This document shows positions 50,992 to 59,985 of a DNA stretch of 64,000 nucleotides, piece after piece. A model generated the notes under the pieces. That model was given only the letters and a program-made list of their open reading frames with translations. It made no database searches and was not told the DNA's origin. The DNA lies in NCBI RefSeq assembly GCF_019645815.1, contig NZ_CP080997.1, positions 1,802,880 to 1,866,879 on the forward strand. The letters are read 5' to 3'. Position numbers and translations under genes: made by a program. The stretch is from Mycolicibacter heraklionensis (GTDB lineage Bacteria > Actinomycetota > Actinomycetes > Mycobacteriales > Mycobacteriaceae). The stretch's first letter is position 1; every line of letters starts with the position of its first letter.

Positions 50992-52155
50992 GTGCGTGGG
51001 AAGCTGATCCGGTTGCCGGCGCTGTGCGGTGTGCTGCTCGCCGCCGGCCTGGGGCTTGCGGGTTGTGCACCGTGCGATACCCCCGCGGCGACCGCGGTGC
51101 TGCAGTATCTCGGTCAAGCTGTTCTGCCGCCGGACACCACGTTTGCCGGCACCGTCGTGGGCGGTCTGTCCGGAATCAGCTACGACCCCGGCCGCGACTG
51201 CTACTACGTGATCAGCGACGACCGATCGTCTCAAGGGCCGGCCCGGTTCTACACGGTGCGGCTCTCGGTGTCGGACCGCGGCGTCGACGACGTGGCGATC
51301 AGTGCCATGATTCCGCTGCTGGACGCCGACGGGCGCCCCTTTGAGCCCCCGGCCTTCGACGCAACGCCGCCGGTCATCCCACCTGACCCCGAAGGCATCG
51401 CGTTCGATGCCGGCCGGCAGCGGTTGTACTGGTCGTCGGAGGGGGAGCGGCGCACCGACGGCCCGCTCGGTGCGCTGCTGGCCGACCCCTGGGTCCGGAC
51501 CGCCGGGCTCGACGGCAGCTACCTGGGCCGGTTCAGCATGCCGCCGCAGCTGGCGATGTCGGCGCAGCCCACCGGTCCGCGCCGCAACACCACCCTCGAA
51601 GGCCTGACGGTGACCGCAGACGGACGGATGCTGTTCGCCGCGATGGAGGGTCCGGGCTACGACGACGGCCCCCTGCCGGATCGGGCCCACGGCGCGCTGA
51701 CTCGCATCACCGCCTACCGCCTCGATTCCGACGCAGGCCCCGGCGCGCCGGTCGCCCAGTACGCCTACCCGCTGGAGCCGGCCGCGGAGACCTCTGGACC
51801 GGCCGGAACCAACGGCCTCACCGACCTGCTGGCCCTGTCGGACATCGCGTTCCTGGTGATCGAGCGCGCGTTCAGCGACCGCCCGACGGTACGGCTGTTT
51901 CGCGCCGAGATCGCCGGGGCCACCGATGTGCTCGGTATGCCGGCGCTGGCCGGCGCGGCCGTGACTCCGATGACCAAGACGTTGTTGGCCGATCTGTCCA
52001 CCACGCCAGGCCTGGACCCGCTGGACAACATCGAGGGGCTGACGCTGGGACCGCGCCTGCCCGACGGCCGCCAGACGGTGGTACTCGTCAGTGACGACAA
52101 CTTCTCGCCGCGGGAGGTGACCCAGTTCGTCGCGTTCGCGATGCCCGCCGGTTAG
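50992..52155 (+). CDS. Lipoprotein with esterase-like (phytase-type) propeller domain
   Basis: The protein has 387 residues. The lipoprotein signal ends in lipobox LAGC with Cys25. The mature part has the pattern of the esterase-like-of-phytase family: GGLSGISYDPGRDCYYVISDD, DPEGIAFDAGRQRLYWSSEG, RNTTLEGLTVTADGRMLFAA, and LDNIEGLTLGPRLPDGRQTVV. These repeats make a beta-propeller with Asp/Glu metal-binding loops. Activity on phytate or other phosphate esters is a family suggestion only. It starts 36 bp from the divergent acyl-CoA oxidase-like gene. Confidence 0.85.
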   Translation: MRGKLIRLPALCGVLLAAGLGLAGCAPCDTPAATAVLQYLGQAVLPPDTTFAGTVVGGLSGISYDPGRDCYYVISDDRSSQGPARFYTVRLSVSDRGVDDVAISAMIPLLDADGRPFEPPAFDATPPVIPPDPEGIAFDAGRQRLYWSSEGERRTDGPLGALLADPWVRTAGLDGSYLGRFSMPPQLAMSAQPTGPRRNTTLEGLTVTADGRMLFAAMEGPGYDDGPLPDRAHGALTRITAYRLDSDAGPGAPVAQYAYPLEPAAETSGPAGTNGLTDLLALSDIAFLVIERAFSDRPTVRLFRAEIAGATDVLGMPALAGAAVTPMTKTLLADLSTTPGLDPLDNIEGLTLGPRLPDGRQTVVLVSDDNFSPREVTQFVAFAMPAG

Positions 52156-52249
52156 CTCGGGCAACGGTCATCGCCGGCGCGACAGTCCCAAGCAGACCGA
52201 ATACAATCTGGCGCCGCGGAATTGGCGTTTTCGGAATGTCATCAGAGGT

Positions 52250-52292
52250 GAATGACGATTTCAAGTATAGAAATGAGTCAACTTCGTCATTC
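52250..52292. promoter_or_regulatory. Inverted repeat upstream of the tandem TetR genes
   Basis: GAATGACGA at 52250-52258 pairs exactly with TCGTCATTC at 52284-52292 across 25 bp of AT-rich sequence that includes a TATAGA-like element. It lies 63 bp before the first TetR start. It could be an operator pair or a hairpin at the end of the lipoprotein gene. Confidence 0.5.
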
Positions 52293-52354
52293 GGCTGATA
52301 CCGTAACCCGGGTGTGGTACGACTGCTGGTCAGCGACGAGGCTGAGATCACGCG

Positions 52355-53047
52355 TTGGCTGATTCGAGCGACCGGCGCGCGGATGCCACGCGCCAGCAGA
52401 TCATCCGTGCCGCTGCGCATCAGTTCGCCCAGCGGCCCTTTCACGACGTCGGCCTCGACGACATTCTGTCTGAAGCGGAATTGACCAAGGGCGCGATGTA
52501 TTTCCATTTTCGTTCTAAGCATGCGCTTGCTTTGGCCGTCATCGACGAACAACTCGCGAAGACCGGCACAGCGATCCGAGCCTTGGTGGACCGCAAGCTT
52601 TCCGGCTTGGAGACGCTGCTCGACGTGGGCTACCTCATGGCGGTCGAGGACCTCACCAGTGACAGTGCCCGGGCGATGCTGCATCTGCTTCCGGTGGTCG
52701 GCGGTGCCGAGGGGCTGCAGGCCACGGTGCTCAACAATGCGATTCAGGCGTTGAGTGTGGTGACCAAGCGGGCTATCGCCGAAGGCGACGTCCTCGACCG
52801 CGATCCACAGGATGTGGCCCGGATGATGGTGGCGCTGTATCTGGGTTTGCGGCAGGCGGGCAATCTCGATGAGCCCGAACAGTTCCTGCGTGAGCTGGAG
52901 CGGGTCTGGTCGGTTGTGCTGCCCAGTGTGGTGCCCGCCGATCGCATCGATTATTTCGTTCAGTTCGTTCGGCGGCGTACCGCGTTGGCGGTCAAGACCA
53001 CGTCGGCGGGGGCGAAGTCCGCGGTGTCCGATGGCGAGGTGGGCTGA
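52355..53047 (+). CDS. TetR-family regulator, gamma-butyrolactone-receptor-like (first of two)
   Basis: The protein has 230 residues. The N-terminal HTH is RQQIIRAAAHQFAQRPFHDV, then VGLDDILSEAELTKGAMYFHF and SKHALALAVIDEQ. The C-terminal ligand domain ends in ERVWSVVLPSVVPADRIDYF, the shape seen in Streptomyces butyrolactone receptors (ScbR/ArpA type). The TTG at 52355 follows GAGGCTGAG. It overlaps the next regulator by one base (TGATG). The ligand is unknown; mycobacteria are not known for classical butyrolactones. Confidence 0.85.
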   Translation: MADSSDRRADATRQQIIRAAAHQFAQRPFHDVGLDDILSEAELTKGAMYFHFRSKHALALAVIDEQLAKTGTAIRALVDRKLSGLETLLDVGYLMAVEDLTSDSARAMLHLLPVVGGAEGLQATVLNNAIQALSVVTKRAIAEGDVLDRDPQDVARMMVALYLGLRQAGNLDEPEQFLRELERVWSVVLPSVVPADRIDYFVQFVRRRTALAVKTTSAGAKSAVSDGEVG

Positions 53048-53712
53048 TGGCGCGCCAGGTCCGGTCCGAGGCGACTCGGCGCAAGCTGCTCGATGCGGCC
53101 ATCGATGTCTTCGGCGAGGCCGGCTACGTCGCTGCCGGGCGAACCGCGATCATTGAGCGGGCCGGGGTGACCAAGGGGGCGCTGTACCACCACTTCGACT
53201 CGATGGACTCGTTGGTGACGGCCATCATCGAAGGTGGTTTCGCCACTGTCTTGACCACTTTCCGGAGCATGTGCCAGCCGTCCTCGCCCGCATTGGAGGG
53301 GATGATCCACGGCATGTTCGCGGTCACGGAGGTGTTGTCCGTCGACAAGGAGGCGCGGGCCGCGGGCCACCTGGTCTTCGCGCTGGCGGAATCCAACGAG
53401 TTGGGGGCTGAGGTCGGCGGCGAATGGGCGGACGCGGTTGCCGCCCAGACCGCGCGTGCGATCGCGGAGGGCGACCTGCGCGAGGACCTCGACGCCCGCC
53501 AAGTCGCCGAGTCGATCACCTCGGCGATGCTCGGCACGTGGCTCATGACGCACTACGCGGGTGACAGCATCGGCCGGGTGACCCGGATGTGGGAGACCCT
53601 GTTGCCCGCGATCGTGGTGGCCGACTCCCTGCCGTATTTCCGGCAGTTCCTGGCGCGCGACGCGCTGCGCTATCAGAACGGCAGTGACGGCGGGTCAGCC
53701 GCCGAACGCTGA
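53047..53712 (+). CDS. TetR-family regulator, gamma-butyrolactone-receptor-like (second of two)
   Basis: The protein has 221 residues. The HTH region RRKLLDAAIDVFGEAGY, then IIERAGVTKGALYHHFDSMD, is typical of TetR, and the C-terminal RVTRMWETLLPAIVVADSLPYF again follows the butyrolactone-receptor pattern. It is translationally coupled to the first regulator. The two are related but diverged, so this is an old duplication or a heterodimer pair rather than a recent copy. It is convergent with the PAS-domain gene, 5 bp away. Confidence 0.85.
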   Translation: MARQVRSEATRRKLLDAAIDVFGEAGYVAAGRTAIIERAGVTKGALYHHFDSMDSLVTAIIEGGFATVLTTFRSMCQPSSPALEGMIHGMFAVTEVLSVDKEARAAGHLVFALAESNELGAEVGGEWADAVAAQTARAIAEGDLREDLDARQVAESITSAMLGTWLMTHYAGDSIGRVTRMWETLLPAIVVADSLPYFRQFLARDALRYQNGSDGGSAAER

Positions 53713-53717
53713 AGGCG

Positions 53718-54122
53718 CTAGCGCTCCTCCAACCAGAGCTGCTCGGTGAGGTCTTGGAACGTGGCGAGCGCAACCCGGTCGTCGGCCCGTTCGAGCGCTG
53801 ACTTGCTCATCAGGGCACGCACCGTCGAGCCGTCCCGATGTTCCAGGGAAACAACCAGATTGGCTAGGGAGTGCATCACCGACAGGGCGGATTCCTCAGC
53901 CGGCGGGACCTGGCCGAAGATCTGCCGAAACTCCAGGGCGAGCACCTCTTCCTGGGTGTAGCCCAGCATGGCGGCGAACCCGCTGTTGGCGAACAAGATA
54001 GTGCCGTCGTCGGCGATCGCGAGCACTGGAACGGGGATCCGCTCGAGTGCGACCAGGGCCGGCAGCTGCCGCAGAGTGTCCATCGGTGCCAGAGGGGTTT
54101 GCGCGTTCCGCCGTCGCTCCAT
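53718..54122 (-). CDS. Single PAS-domain protein
   Basis: The protein has about 134 residues, nearly all one PAS domain: LERIPVPVLAIADDGTILFA, NSGFAAMLGYTQEEVLALEF, and a C-terminal strand LATFQDLTEQLWLEER. No output domain is attached. The ATG at 54122 is one choice; a second in-frame ATG lies 42 nt inside, and the frame is open much further upstream without similarity. It may act as a sensor for a partner in trans; the GGDEF/EAL gene on the same strand upstream is a candidate, but this is inference. Confidence 0.75.
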   Translation of the reverse strand: MERRRNAQTPLAPMDTLRQLPALVALERIPVPVLAIADDGTILFANSGFAAMLGYTQEEVLALEFRQIFGQVPPAEESALSVMHSLANLVVSLEHRDGSTVRALMSKSALERADDRVALATFQDLTEQLWLEER

Positions 54123-54501
54123 GGGTCTGATTATGACGGGCGCCGCCGAGGGCGCGGGCGCTGTTCGCCGCTGCCGGGTGGTGACAGCGGCGTGGGCGCC
54201 GTCAGCGACATCAACGTGACTTGACACACAGTCTCGTATGGATTGAACATCATCCAAAAGGTATGTACTATCTCCGGTTATGCGAGGGACTGGTTTGTAC
54301 GGATCGGGCGCGTTGAGGCGCGCGCCCTGGCCGGCGCCGGTGAGTTCCTCCCACAGCTTCGCCCGGGGCACCTTGAGGGGTCCGCATCGCCTATTGCCGC
54401 CGCACGCCGAGCCGCGTTGGTGCACCGCACCGACCGCAGCGCTCGCCGGCAGGCAGACGGGGGTGCGGTTGTGTGCCGCTTTCTACCGGGCGATGTTCTT
54501 G
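54123..54501. other. Intergenic region between the PAS and GGDEF/EAL genes
   Basis: About 379 bp. Around 54220-54290 the sequence is AT-richer, with a TTGACA-like hexamer on the plus strand and TTGGAT followed by CATACG spaced as a promoter on the minus strand; the latter would serve the PAS gene. Frames crossing the region on either strand lack recognisable protein features. Confidence 0.45.
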
Positions 54502-56355
54502 TCAGATCACCAAAGCCTGGCTGTCGGCTAGGAAAGGCATCGCCATCCAGCGTGACGCCAGCATCGCTTCGGCGGCGGGACCCGGCACCGGCCGGGAGAA
54601 CAGGAACCCCTGCGCGCGGTGACAACCGTGCCGCATCAAGGTGAGCGCGGCCGCTGAGGTTTCCACACCCTCGGCCACCACCTGCAGGCCGAATGCCTCG
54701 GCAAGCGCGATGATCGCTCGTACGATCGCGAGATCGCCGGGGTTGACGCCCAATTCACGCACGAACACGGTGTCGATCTTCAGGGTGTCGACCGGCAGAT
54801 CCTTCAGGTGTGACAGGACGGCGTAACCGGTGCCGAAGTCGTCGATGGCGATCTGCACCCCGGCTTCGCGCAGTTCCGCTAGGGTCCTACGGGTGCTCTC
54901 GATGTTCTGCACCACCGCCCGCTCGGTGATCTCCAGGCACAGCGAGCCGGGGCGCAGGCCGAACTCGTTGATGGTTTCCACCACGTTCTGGACGAAACCG
55001 CGGGCGGCCAGCTGGACCGGCGAGACGTTGATACGCAGAGTGGCGTTGGTCCGCACGCCGTTGGCCTGCCAACCGCTGAATTCCGCGCACGCGGTGCGCA
55101 TCACCCACCGGCCCAGATCATCGGCCAGGTTGGCGGATTCGGCGATGCTGATGAACGAACTCGGCAACAGCAACCCGCGGGTGGGATGCCGCCAGCGGAC
55201 CAGCGCCTCCACCGCGACGATGGCGCCACTCCACAGATCGACCTCGGGCTGGTAGTACAACAGCAACGACTCGTCGTCGATCTTGCCCTGCATGTGCAGT
55301 TCGATGTCCTTGCGGAACAAGCTCTTCAACGACATGTCGTCGGTGGAGCTGACGGTCTGGTTGCCGCCGCCGCGTTTCGCGGCCAGGACGGCCTCGTCGG
55401 CGCGGTGCAGCAGGCCGGCGCTGGTGTCCTCCCCGGGCAGCCCCACCGTCACGCCCACGCTGACCGTGCTGTTGACCGTGTGGCCCTGGATCTCCACCCG
55501 CTCGCGCAGGGCGCCCTGCAGCCGGTCGGCGAACGTCTCAGCGCTGGCCATCGACATCGGCCAGTCCGGGATGACGACGAACTCGTCCCCGCCGATCCGG
55601 GCCGCCATGGTCCGGTTCCCGGCGTACGCACGCAGCCGCCGGGCGAAGTCCTGGATGAACCAGTCGCCGGCGGCGTGACCGAGGTAGTCGTTGATGGGCT
55701 TGAGCCGGTCGAGGTCGATGTAGAAGACACCGACCGGTCCGGGACTGCCGGCGGCGAGTCGCTCGGAGAGGTGGGCGACCAGCGCCCGACGATTGTGCAG
55801 GCCGGTCAGGTCGTCGTGGTCGGCCAGATAGCGCAGCCGCTCCTCGGCCGCGACGCGGGCCTGCAACTGGGCGAACAGCGAGGCGATCGCCTCGATCGTG
55901 TTGAGTTCTTCGGGACGCCACTTGGGTCGGCGGAACTTGACCAGTCCCAGCATGCCGATGGTCACCGGGCCGGAGATCAGCGGCGCGGTGGCCACCGACA
56001 GCGATTCGACGGCATGGTCTTTCGCCATCTGGCGCACATAACCGGACTCGTCCGGCTCGGGCCGGATGACCGCCACCCGCTTGCCGTGCGCGCAGGTGGT
56101 GAAGACCGGATCGGCGGTGGTGAACGAGACGACGGCCAGCGGGTCGGGGTTCGGCGGGTCGGTGCGCGGCGGCCATTCGGCCACCAGCTTGGAGGCCCTG
56201 ATCTCGTGATCGTTGTGGCGCAGGAACCCCGCATCGACGTTGAGCTGCTCCACCAGCGTCTGCAGCACGCGTTCACTGACCGCGGCAGCCGTCGACGGCG
56301 TGGTGGCCATCAGTTGGGCGGCGATCGAGGTGACCAGCGCCAATCTATCCGCCAC
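54502..56355 (-). CDS. GAF-GGDEF-EAL cyclic di-GMP enzyme, Rv1354c-like
   Basis: The protein has 617 residues. A GAF domain (~20-165), a GGDEF domain (~180-340) and an EAL domain (~365-605) are in order. The cyclase active site RIGGDEFVVIP is intact, as is the phosphodiesterase signature VEALVRWRHP, with ITERAV, DDFGTGYAVLSHL and KIDTVFV. Both synthesis and breakdown of cyclic di-GMP are therefore possible. The architecture matches H37Rv Rv1354c, which is located elsewhere. Start at ATG 56355 (MADRLALV). Confidence 0.93.
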   Translation of the reverse strand: MADRLALVTSIAAQLMATTPSTAAAVSERVLQTLVEQLNVDAGFLRHNDHEIRASKLVAEWPPRTDPPNPDPLAVVSFTTADPVFTTCAHGKRVAVIRPEPDESGYVRQMAKDHAVESLSVATAPLISGPVTIGMLGLVKFRRPKWRPEELNTIEAIASLFAQLQARVAAEERLRYLADHDDLTGLHNRRALVAHLSERLAAGSPGPVGVFYIDLDRLKPINDYLGHAAGDWFIQDFARRLRAYAGNRTMAARIGGDEFVVIPDWPMSMASAETFADRLQGALRERVEIQGHTVNSTVSVGVTVGLPGEDTSAGLLHRADEAVLAAKRGGGNQTVSSTDDMSLKSLFRKDIELHMQGKIDDESLLLYYQPEVDLWSGAIVAVEALVRWRHPTRGLLLPSSFISIAESANLADDLGRWVMRTACAEFSGWQANGVRTNATLRINVSPVQLAARGFVQNVVETINEFGLRPGSLCLEITERAVVQNIESTRRTLAELREAGVQIAIDDFGTGYAVLSHLKDLPVDTLKIDTVFVRELGVNPGDLAIVRAIIALAEAFGLQVVAEGVETSAAALTLMRHGCHRAQGFLFSRPVPGPAAEAMLASRWMAMPFLADSQALVI

Positions 56356-56538
56356 GATGTCCTTCCCCCGAAGACCGGCAGCCCAGTGGGCGAGCCGCGG
56401 GGGCCGCAGGAGGCCTGGGATCGCTTCGGGCCGATGCCGCTGTCGAGCATATTCGACAAAGCGGTCGGGCTGGGAACATCTCAGCCGAATTGCGGCTGCT
56501 AGATCGATCGGCGACTTGCGGCGCCCGGCCCCGCCGCG

Positions 56539-56988
56539 CTAGCGGACGGGACGGGTCGGGGCAGCCTCGGCGAGGAATCGGTGGAGCACCTCAACCGCGT
56601 CGGCGAGTGTCCGGCGGTCTTCGGGCGACAGACGGTCCAGTTCCGGATCGAGCGCCGCCGCCCGGTCCTGGCGGACCCGGGCCATCGTCTCGACGCCCTT
56701 GTCGGTGATCCGGATCAGCACGGCGCGGGCGTCGAGCGGGTCGGGCGTGCGGGTGGTCAGGCCCGCGTCCTCGAGTCGGCGTACCTGGGTCGTCATCGTC
56801 GGCTGGGAGCAGTGGTCCACCGCGGCCAGGTCGGAGATCCGGGCCACGTCCAGGTCCTCGATAGTGGACAACAGTCGAGCTTGTGCCCCCGGGATCGGAA
56901 GCGCGACTCGCTGGGTGGCGAGCCGATTGAGCCGGGAGACAACGCTGAGCAAATCGGCTCCGAGGCTGGCTTGGGCGGGGGCTACCAT
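56539..56988 (-). CDS. MarR-family regulator, Rv2327-like
   Basis: The protein has 149 residues. The winged helix contains [27 protein letters not shown] and the wing [16 protein letters not shown], characteristic of MarR. It is divergent from an ECF-type transporter, the same arrangement as H37Rv Rv2327 beside Rv2326c, so it probably controls that transporter. A palindrome in the shared gap is a likely operator. The start is ATG at 56988 (MVAPAQAS). Confidence 0.9.
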   Translation of the reverse strand: MVAPAQASLGADLLSVVSRLNRLATQRVALPIPGAQARLLSTIEDLDVARISDLAAVDHCSQPTMTTQVRRLEDAGLTTRTPDPLDARAVLIRITDKGVETMARVRQDRAAALDPELDRLSPEDRRTLADAVEVLHRFLAEAAPTRPVR

Positions 56989-56999
56989 CGGGCAAGTAT

Positions 57000-57013
57000 T
57001 TCACAAGCGTGAA
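57000..57013. promoter_or_regulatory. Palindrome in the MarR/ECF divergent region
   Basis: TTCAC-AAGC-GTGAA has perfect 5-bp arms. It lies 12 bp upstream of the marR start and 65 bp upstream of the preferred transporter start. It suits autoregulation by the MarR protein. A GTG inside it is an alternative transporter start and is disfavoured for this reason. Confidence 0.5.
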
Positions 57014-57077
57014 CGAAAGTGGACCAGCTCGGTCCACGCCGCGTGGGGGCGCTCCGAGCGACTGGCAGAATCGACGG

Positions 57078-59126
57078 GTGACGAAGACCGGCCAGGGCGT
57101 GAACCGAGTCCGGGCGCGGTCGATGCGGCCCGTCGAGACTGCGCAGGCCGCCGTGATGGCGGCGCTGTGCGCGGCGACGGCGATCATCGCGGTCGTGGTG
57201 CCCTTCGCCGCCGGTTTGGCGCTGCTCGGCACGGTGCCGATGGGGCTGTTGGCCTACCGCTACCGGATCCGCGTGTTGATCGCCGCCACCGTCGCGGCCG
57301 CGACCATCGCGTTTCTGATCGCCGGCATGGGCGGCTTCATGACGGTGGTCAACAGCGCCTACATCGGCGGGCTGACCGGCGTCATCAAACGCCATCGCCG
57401 TGGCCTGCCCACCGTGGTCGTGGCCTCTGCGGTGGCCGGCGGCCTCTTCGGCACCGCCATGGTGCTGGCGCTGACCGTGCTGTCACGGCTGCGCCATCTG
57501 ATCTTCGACGCGATCACCGCCAACGTGCACGGGGTCGCGGCCGCCCTGTCGCGTGTCCCGCTGCCGGAATTCCAGCGGGCCGCCCAGGATCTGAACGGAT
57601 TTCTCGGTGCGCTGCTGCGCTACTGGCAGTGGCTCATCCTGGCGCAGATGACCGTCAGCGTCATGATCGTCTCGCTGCTCGGCTGGTGGGCGCTGTCGCG
57701 GGTACTCGACCGGCTGCGCGGGGTGCCCGACGTGCACAAACTGGACCTACCGGTCGAGACCGGCCCGGTGGCGCCGGTCCCGGTCCGGCTGGATCAGGTG
57801 CGGTTCCGTTACCCGCACTCCGACCATGACGCCCTAGGACCGGTAAGCCTGGAAGTACGCGCCGGCGAACACGTCGCGATCACCGGCGCCAATGGATCGG
57901 GCAAGACCACCTTGATGCTGTTGCTGGCCGGGCGGGCACCCACCGCGGGCACCGTCGAGCGCCCCGGCGCAGTGGGGCTTGGTGCACCCGGGGGCACCGC
58001 GGTGGTCATGCAGCATCCGGAGAGCCAGGTGCTGGGCACCCGGGTCGCCGACGATGTGGTGTGGGGCCTGCCGCCGGGGACCAGCACCGACGTCGAGCGG
58101 CTCCTCGCCGAGGTCGGCCTGTCGGGTTTCGCCGAGCGCGACACCGGCGGTCTGTCCGGCGGGGAACTGCAGCGGTTGGCGGTCGCGGCGGCGCTGGCCC
58201 GCGAGCCCGCGCTGCTGATCGCCGACGAGGTCACCAGCATGGTCGACCCGCAAGGGCGCGAGGCGCTGCTGGGGGTGCTGTCGGAGCTGGCCGGGTGTTC
58301 GGATCGGCGTTGCACGTCCTTGGTGCACATCACCCACTACAACGACGAGGCCGGCAGCGCCGACCGGACCATCGACCTGTCCGGGTCCCGTGACAACACC
58401 GCCATGGTGGAGACCGCCGCGGCACCCGCCGCGTCCGGCGGAGACGCACCGCGACGCGTCGGTCCGCCGGTGCTCGAGTTATCCGGTGTGGGGCACGAAT
58501 ACGGCAGCGGCACGCCGTGGGCCAAGACCGCGCTGCGTGACATCACCTTCAGCGTCGACGAAGGCGACGGCTTGTTGATCCATGGTGGCAATGGCTCAGG
58601 CAAGTCCACCCTGGCGTGGATCATGGCCGGCCTGACGACTCCGACCACCGGCAGCTGCCTGCTCGGGGGCCGGCCCGCCGACCAGCAGGTGGGGGCCGTC
58701 GCGCTGTCCTTCCAGGCGGCCCGGTTACAGCTGATGCGCAGCTACGTCGGTTTGGAGGTGGCCTCTGCTGCCGGCTTTTCGCCGCGTGACCACGCCAGGG
58801 TCAGCGCCGCACTGGCGGCCGTCGGCCTGGACGGGGCGCTGGCCGGCCGGCGCATCGACCAACTCAGCGGCGGCCAGATGCGTCGCCTGGTGCTGGCCGG
58901 CCTGTTGGCCCGGTCTCCGCGAGCGTTGATCCTCGACGAGCCGCTGGCCGGCCTCGACGCCGCCAGCCGGGACGGCTTGCTGCGACTGCTGGAGGACCTG
59001 CGGAGGGAGAGCGGTCTGACGGTGGTGGTCATCTCGCACGACTTCGCCGGCCTCGGCGAGTTGTGCCCGCGGACCCTGCACTTACACAACGGTGTACTGG
59101 TGCCGGCGCCGGCAGGTGCGGCGTGA
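57078..59126 (+). CDS. ECF-type transporter: membrane (S-like) domain fused to two ATPases, Rv2326c-like
   Basis: The protein has 682 residues from GTG 57078. The N-terminal ~200 residues are membrane helices resembling an S-component ([36 protein letters not shown]), followed by two ABC ATPase domains. The first has [22 protein letters not shown] and [12 protein letters not shown]; the second has [22 protein letters not shown] and [11 protein letters not shown]. Both nucleotide sites look complete. With the downstream EcfT it forms an energy-coupling-factor importer for a vitamin or metal; the substrate is unknown. The order matches H37Rv Rv2327-Rv2326c-Rv2325c. The stop overlaps the EcfT start. 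Confidence 0.9.
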   Translation: MTKTGQGVNRVRARSMRPVETAQAAVMAALCAATAIIAVVVPFAAGLALLGTVPMGLLAYRYRIRVLIAATVAAATIAFLIAGMGGFMTVVNSAYIGGLTGVIKRHRRGLPTVVVASAVAGGLFGTAMVLALTVLSRLRHLIFDAITANVHGVAAALSRVPLPEFQRAAQDLNGFLGALLRYWQWLILAQMTVSVMIVSLLGWWALSRVLDRLRGVPDVHKLDLPVETGPVAPVPVRLDQVRFRYPHSDHDALGPVSLEVRAGEHVAITGANGSGKTTLMLLLAGRAPTAGTVERPGAVGLGAPGGTAVVMQHPESQVLGTRVADDVVWGLPPGTSTDVERLLAEVGLSGFAERDTGGLSGGELQRLAVAAALAREPALLIADEVTSMVDPQGREALLGVLSELAGCSDRRCTSLVHITHYNDEAGSADRTIDLSGSRDNTAMVETAAAPAASGGDAPRRVGPPVLELSGVGHEYGSGTPWAKTALRDITFSVDEGDGLLIHGGNGSGKSTLAWIMAGLTTPTTGSCLLGGRPADQQVGAVALSFQAARLQLMRSYVGLEVASAAGFSPRDHARVSAALAAVGLDGALAGRRIDQLSGGQMRRLVLAGLLARSPRALILDEPLAGLDAASRDGLLRLLEDLRRESGLTVVVISHDFAGLGELCPRTLHLHNGVLVPAPAGAA

Positions 59127-59920
59127 CGGGCCAGGCGCGCAGCACCCCCCGGCCGGTGGTGCTGCTGCGGCCGGTTCCCGGCGACTCCGCCATGCACCGA
59201 CTGTGGGCCGGCACGAAGCTGATCGTGGTCTTCGGCATCTCGGTGCTGCTGACCTTCTATCCCGGCTGGGTGACGATCGGCGCGGTGGCACTGCTGGTGC
59301 TCAGCGCGGCCAGGATCGCCCGCATCCCTCGGGGCGCGCTGCCCTCGGTGCCGCGCTGGCTGTGGGTGTTGCTGTTGGTCGGCGGCGGCACCGCGGCCAT
59401 GTCCGGCGGCGACCCGGCCGGCCTGGGTGGGCTGCTGTACTTCCTGCGGATCACCGCGCTGTCGATCGTGCTGCTGGGGCTGGGCGCGATGGTGTCGTGG
59501 ACCACCAATGTCGCGGAGATCGCTCCCGCGGTGGCCACGCTGGGGCGTCCGCTGCGGCTGCTTCGAATTCCCGTCGACGAGTGGGCGGTGACGCTGGCGC
59601 TGGCACTGCGCGCCTTCCCGATGCTGGTCGATGAGTTCCGGGTGCTCTATGCCGCGCGGCGGCTGCGGCCTCGGTCCCGGCCGCGCACCCGTCGGCAACG
59701 TCGGCGCCGCTGGGCGCGCGAGGCGATCGATCTGATCACGGCCGCCATCACCGTGACGCTTCGCCGGGCTGACGAGATGGGGGACGCGATCACCGCTCGT
59801 GGTGGCATCGGCCAGATCTCCGCGTCGCCGGCGCGGCCGGGGTTGTCCGACCTGATTGCCCTGGTGCTGGTGGTCGTGATCTGCGGCGCGGCGGTGGCTG
59901 TCGAACTGTCGGCGCTCTAA
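59123..59920 (+). CDS. EcfT transmembrane component, Rv2325c-like
   Basis: The protein has 265 residues. Hydrophobic helices ([43 protein letters not shown]) and two coupling Ala-Arg-type motifs in the cytoplasmic helices ([12 protein letters not shown] and [13 protein letters not shown]) identify EcfT, which couples ATPase motion to the S-component. The GTG at 59123 overlaps the fused ATPase stop (GTGA). Its 3' end is followed 4 bp later by the first palindromic 62-bp repeat. Confidence 0.9.
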   Translation: MTGQARSTPRPVVLLRPVPGDSAMHRLWAGTKLIVVFGISVLLTFYPGWVTIGAVALLVLSAARIARIPRGALPSVPRWLWVLLLVGGGTAAMSGGDPAGLGGLLYFLRITALSIVLLGLGAMVSWTTNVAEIAPAVATLGRPLRLLRIPVDEWAVTLALALRAFPMLVDEFRVLYAARRLRPRSRPRTRRQRRRRWAREAIDLITAAITVTLRRADEMGDAITARGGIGQISASPARPGLSDLIALVLVVVICGAAVAVELSAL

Positions 59921-59923
59921 CCT

Positions 59924-59985
59924 CGCGAGATCCCGCTCACGCAGGTCGCCACTCGCACGTTGTCTGCGTGAACCCGATTTCGCGG
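59924..59985. repeat. 62-bp imperfect palindrome, left copy
   Basis: It is identical to 60888-60949 except for one base. The outer arms (CGCGAGATC with GATTTCGCG) and inner arms (TCACGCAG with CTGCGTGA) pair, so the whole unit can form a long hairpin. It contains a GTG at 59968 that opens the endonuclease-like frame. Confidence 0.9.

Noticed and set aside
54243..54644. Plus-strand frame across the PAS to GGDEF/EAL gap
   Set aside because: It runs into the antisense of the GGDEF/EAL gene, is Arg/Ala-rich as random GC-rich frames are, and shows no domain.
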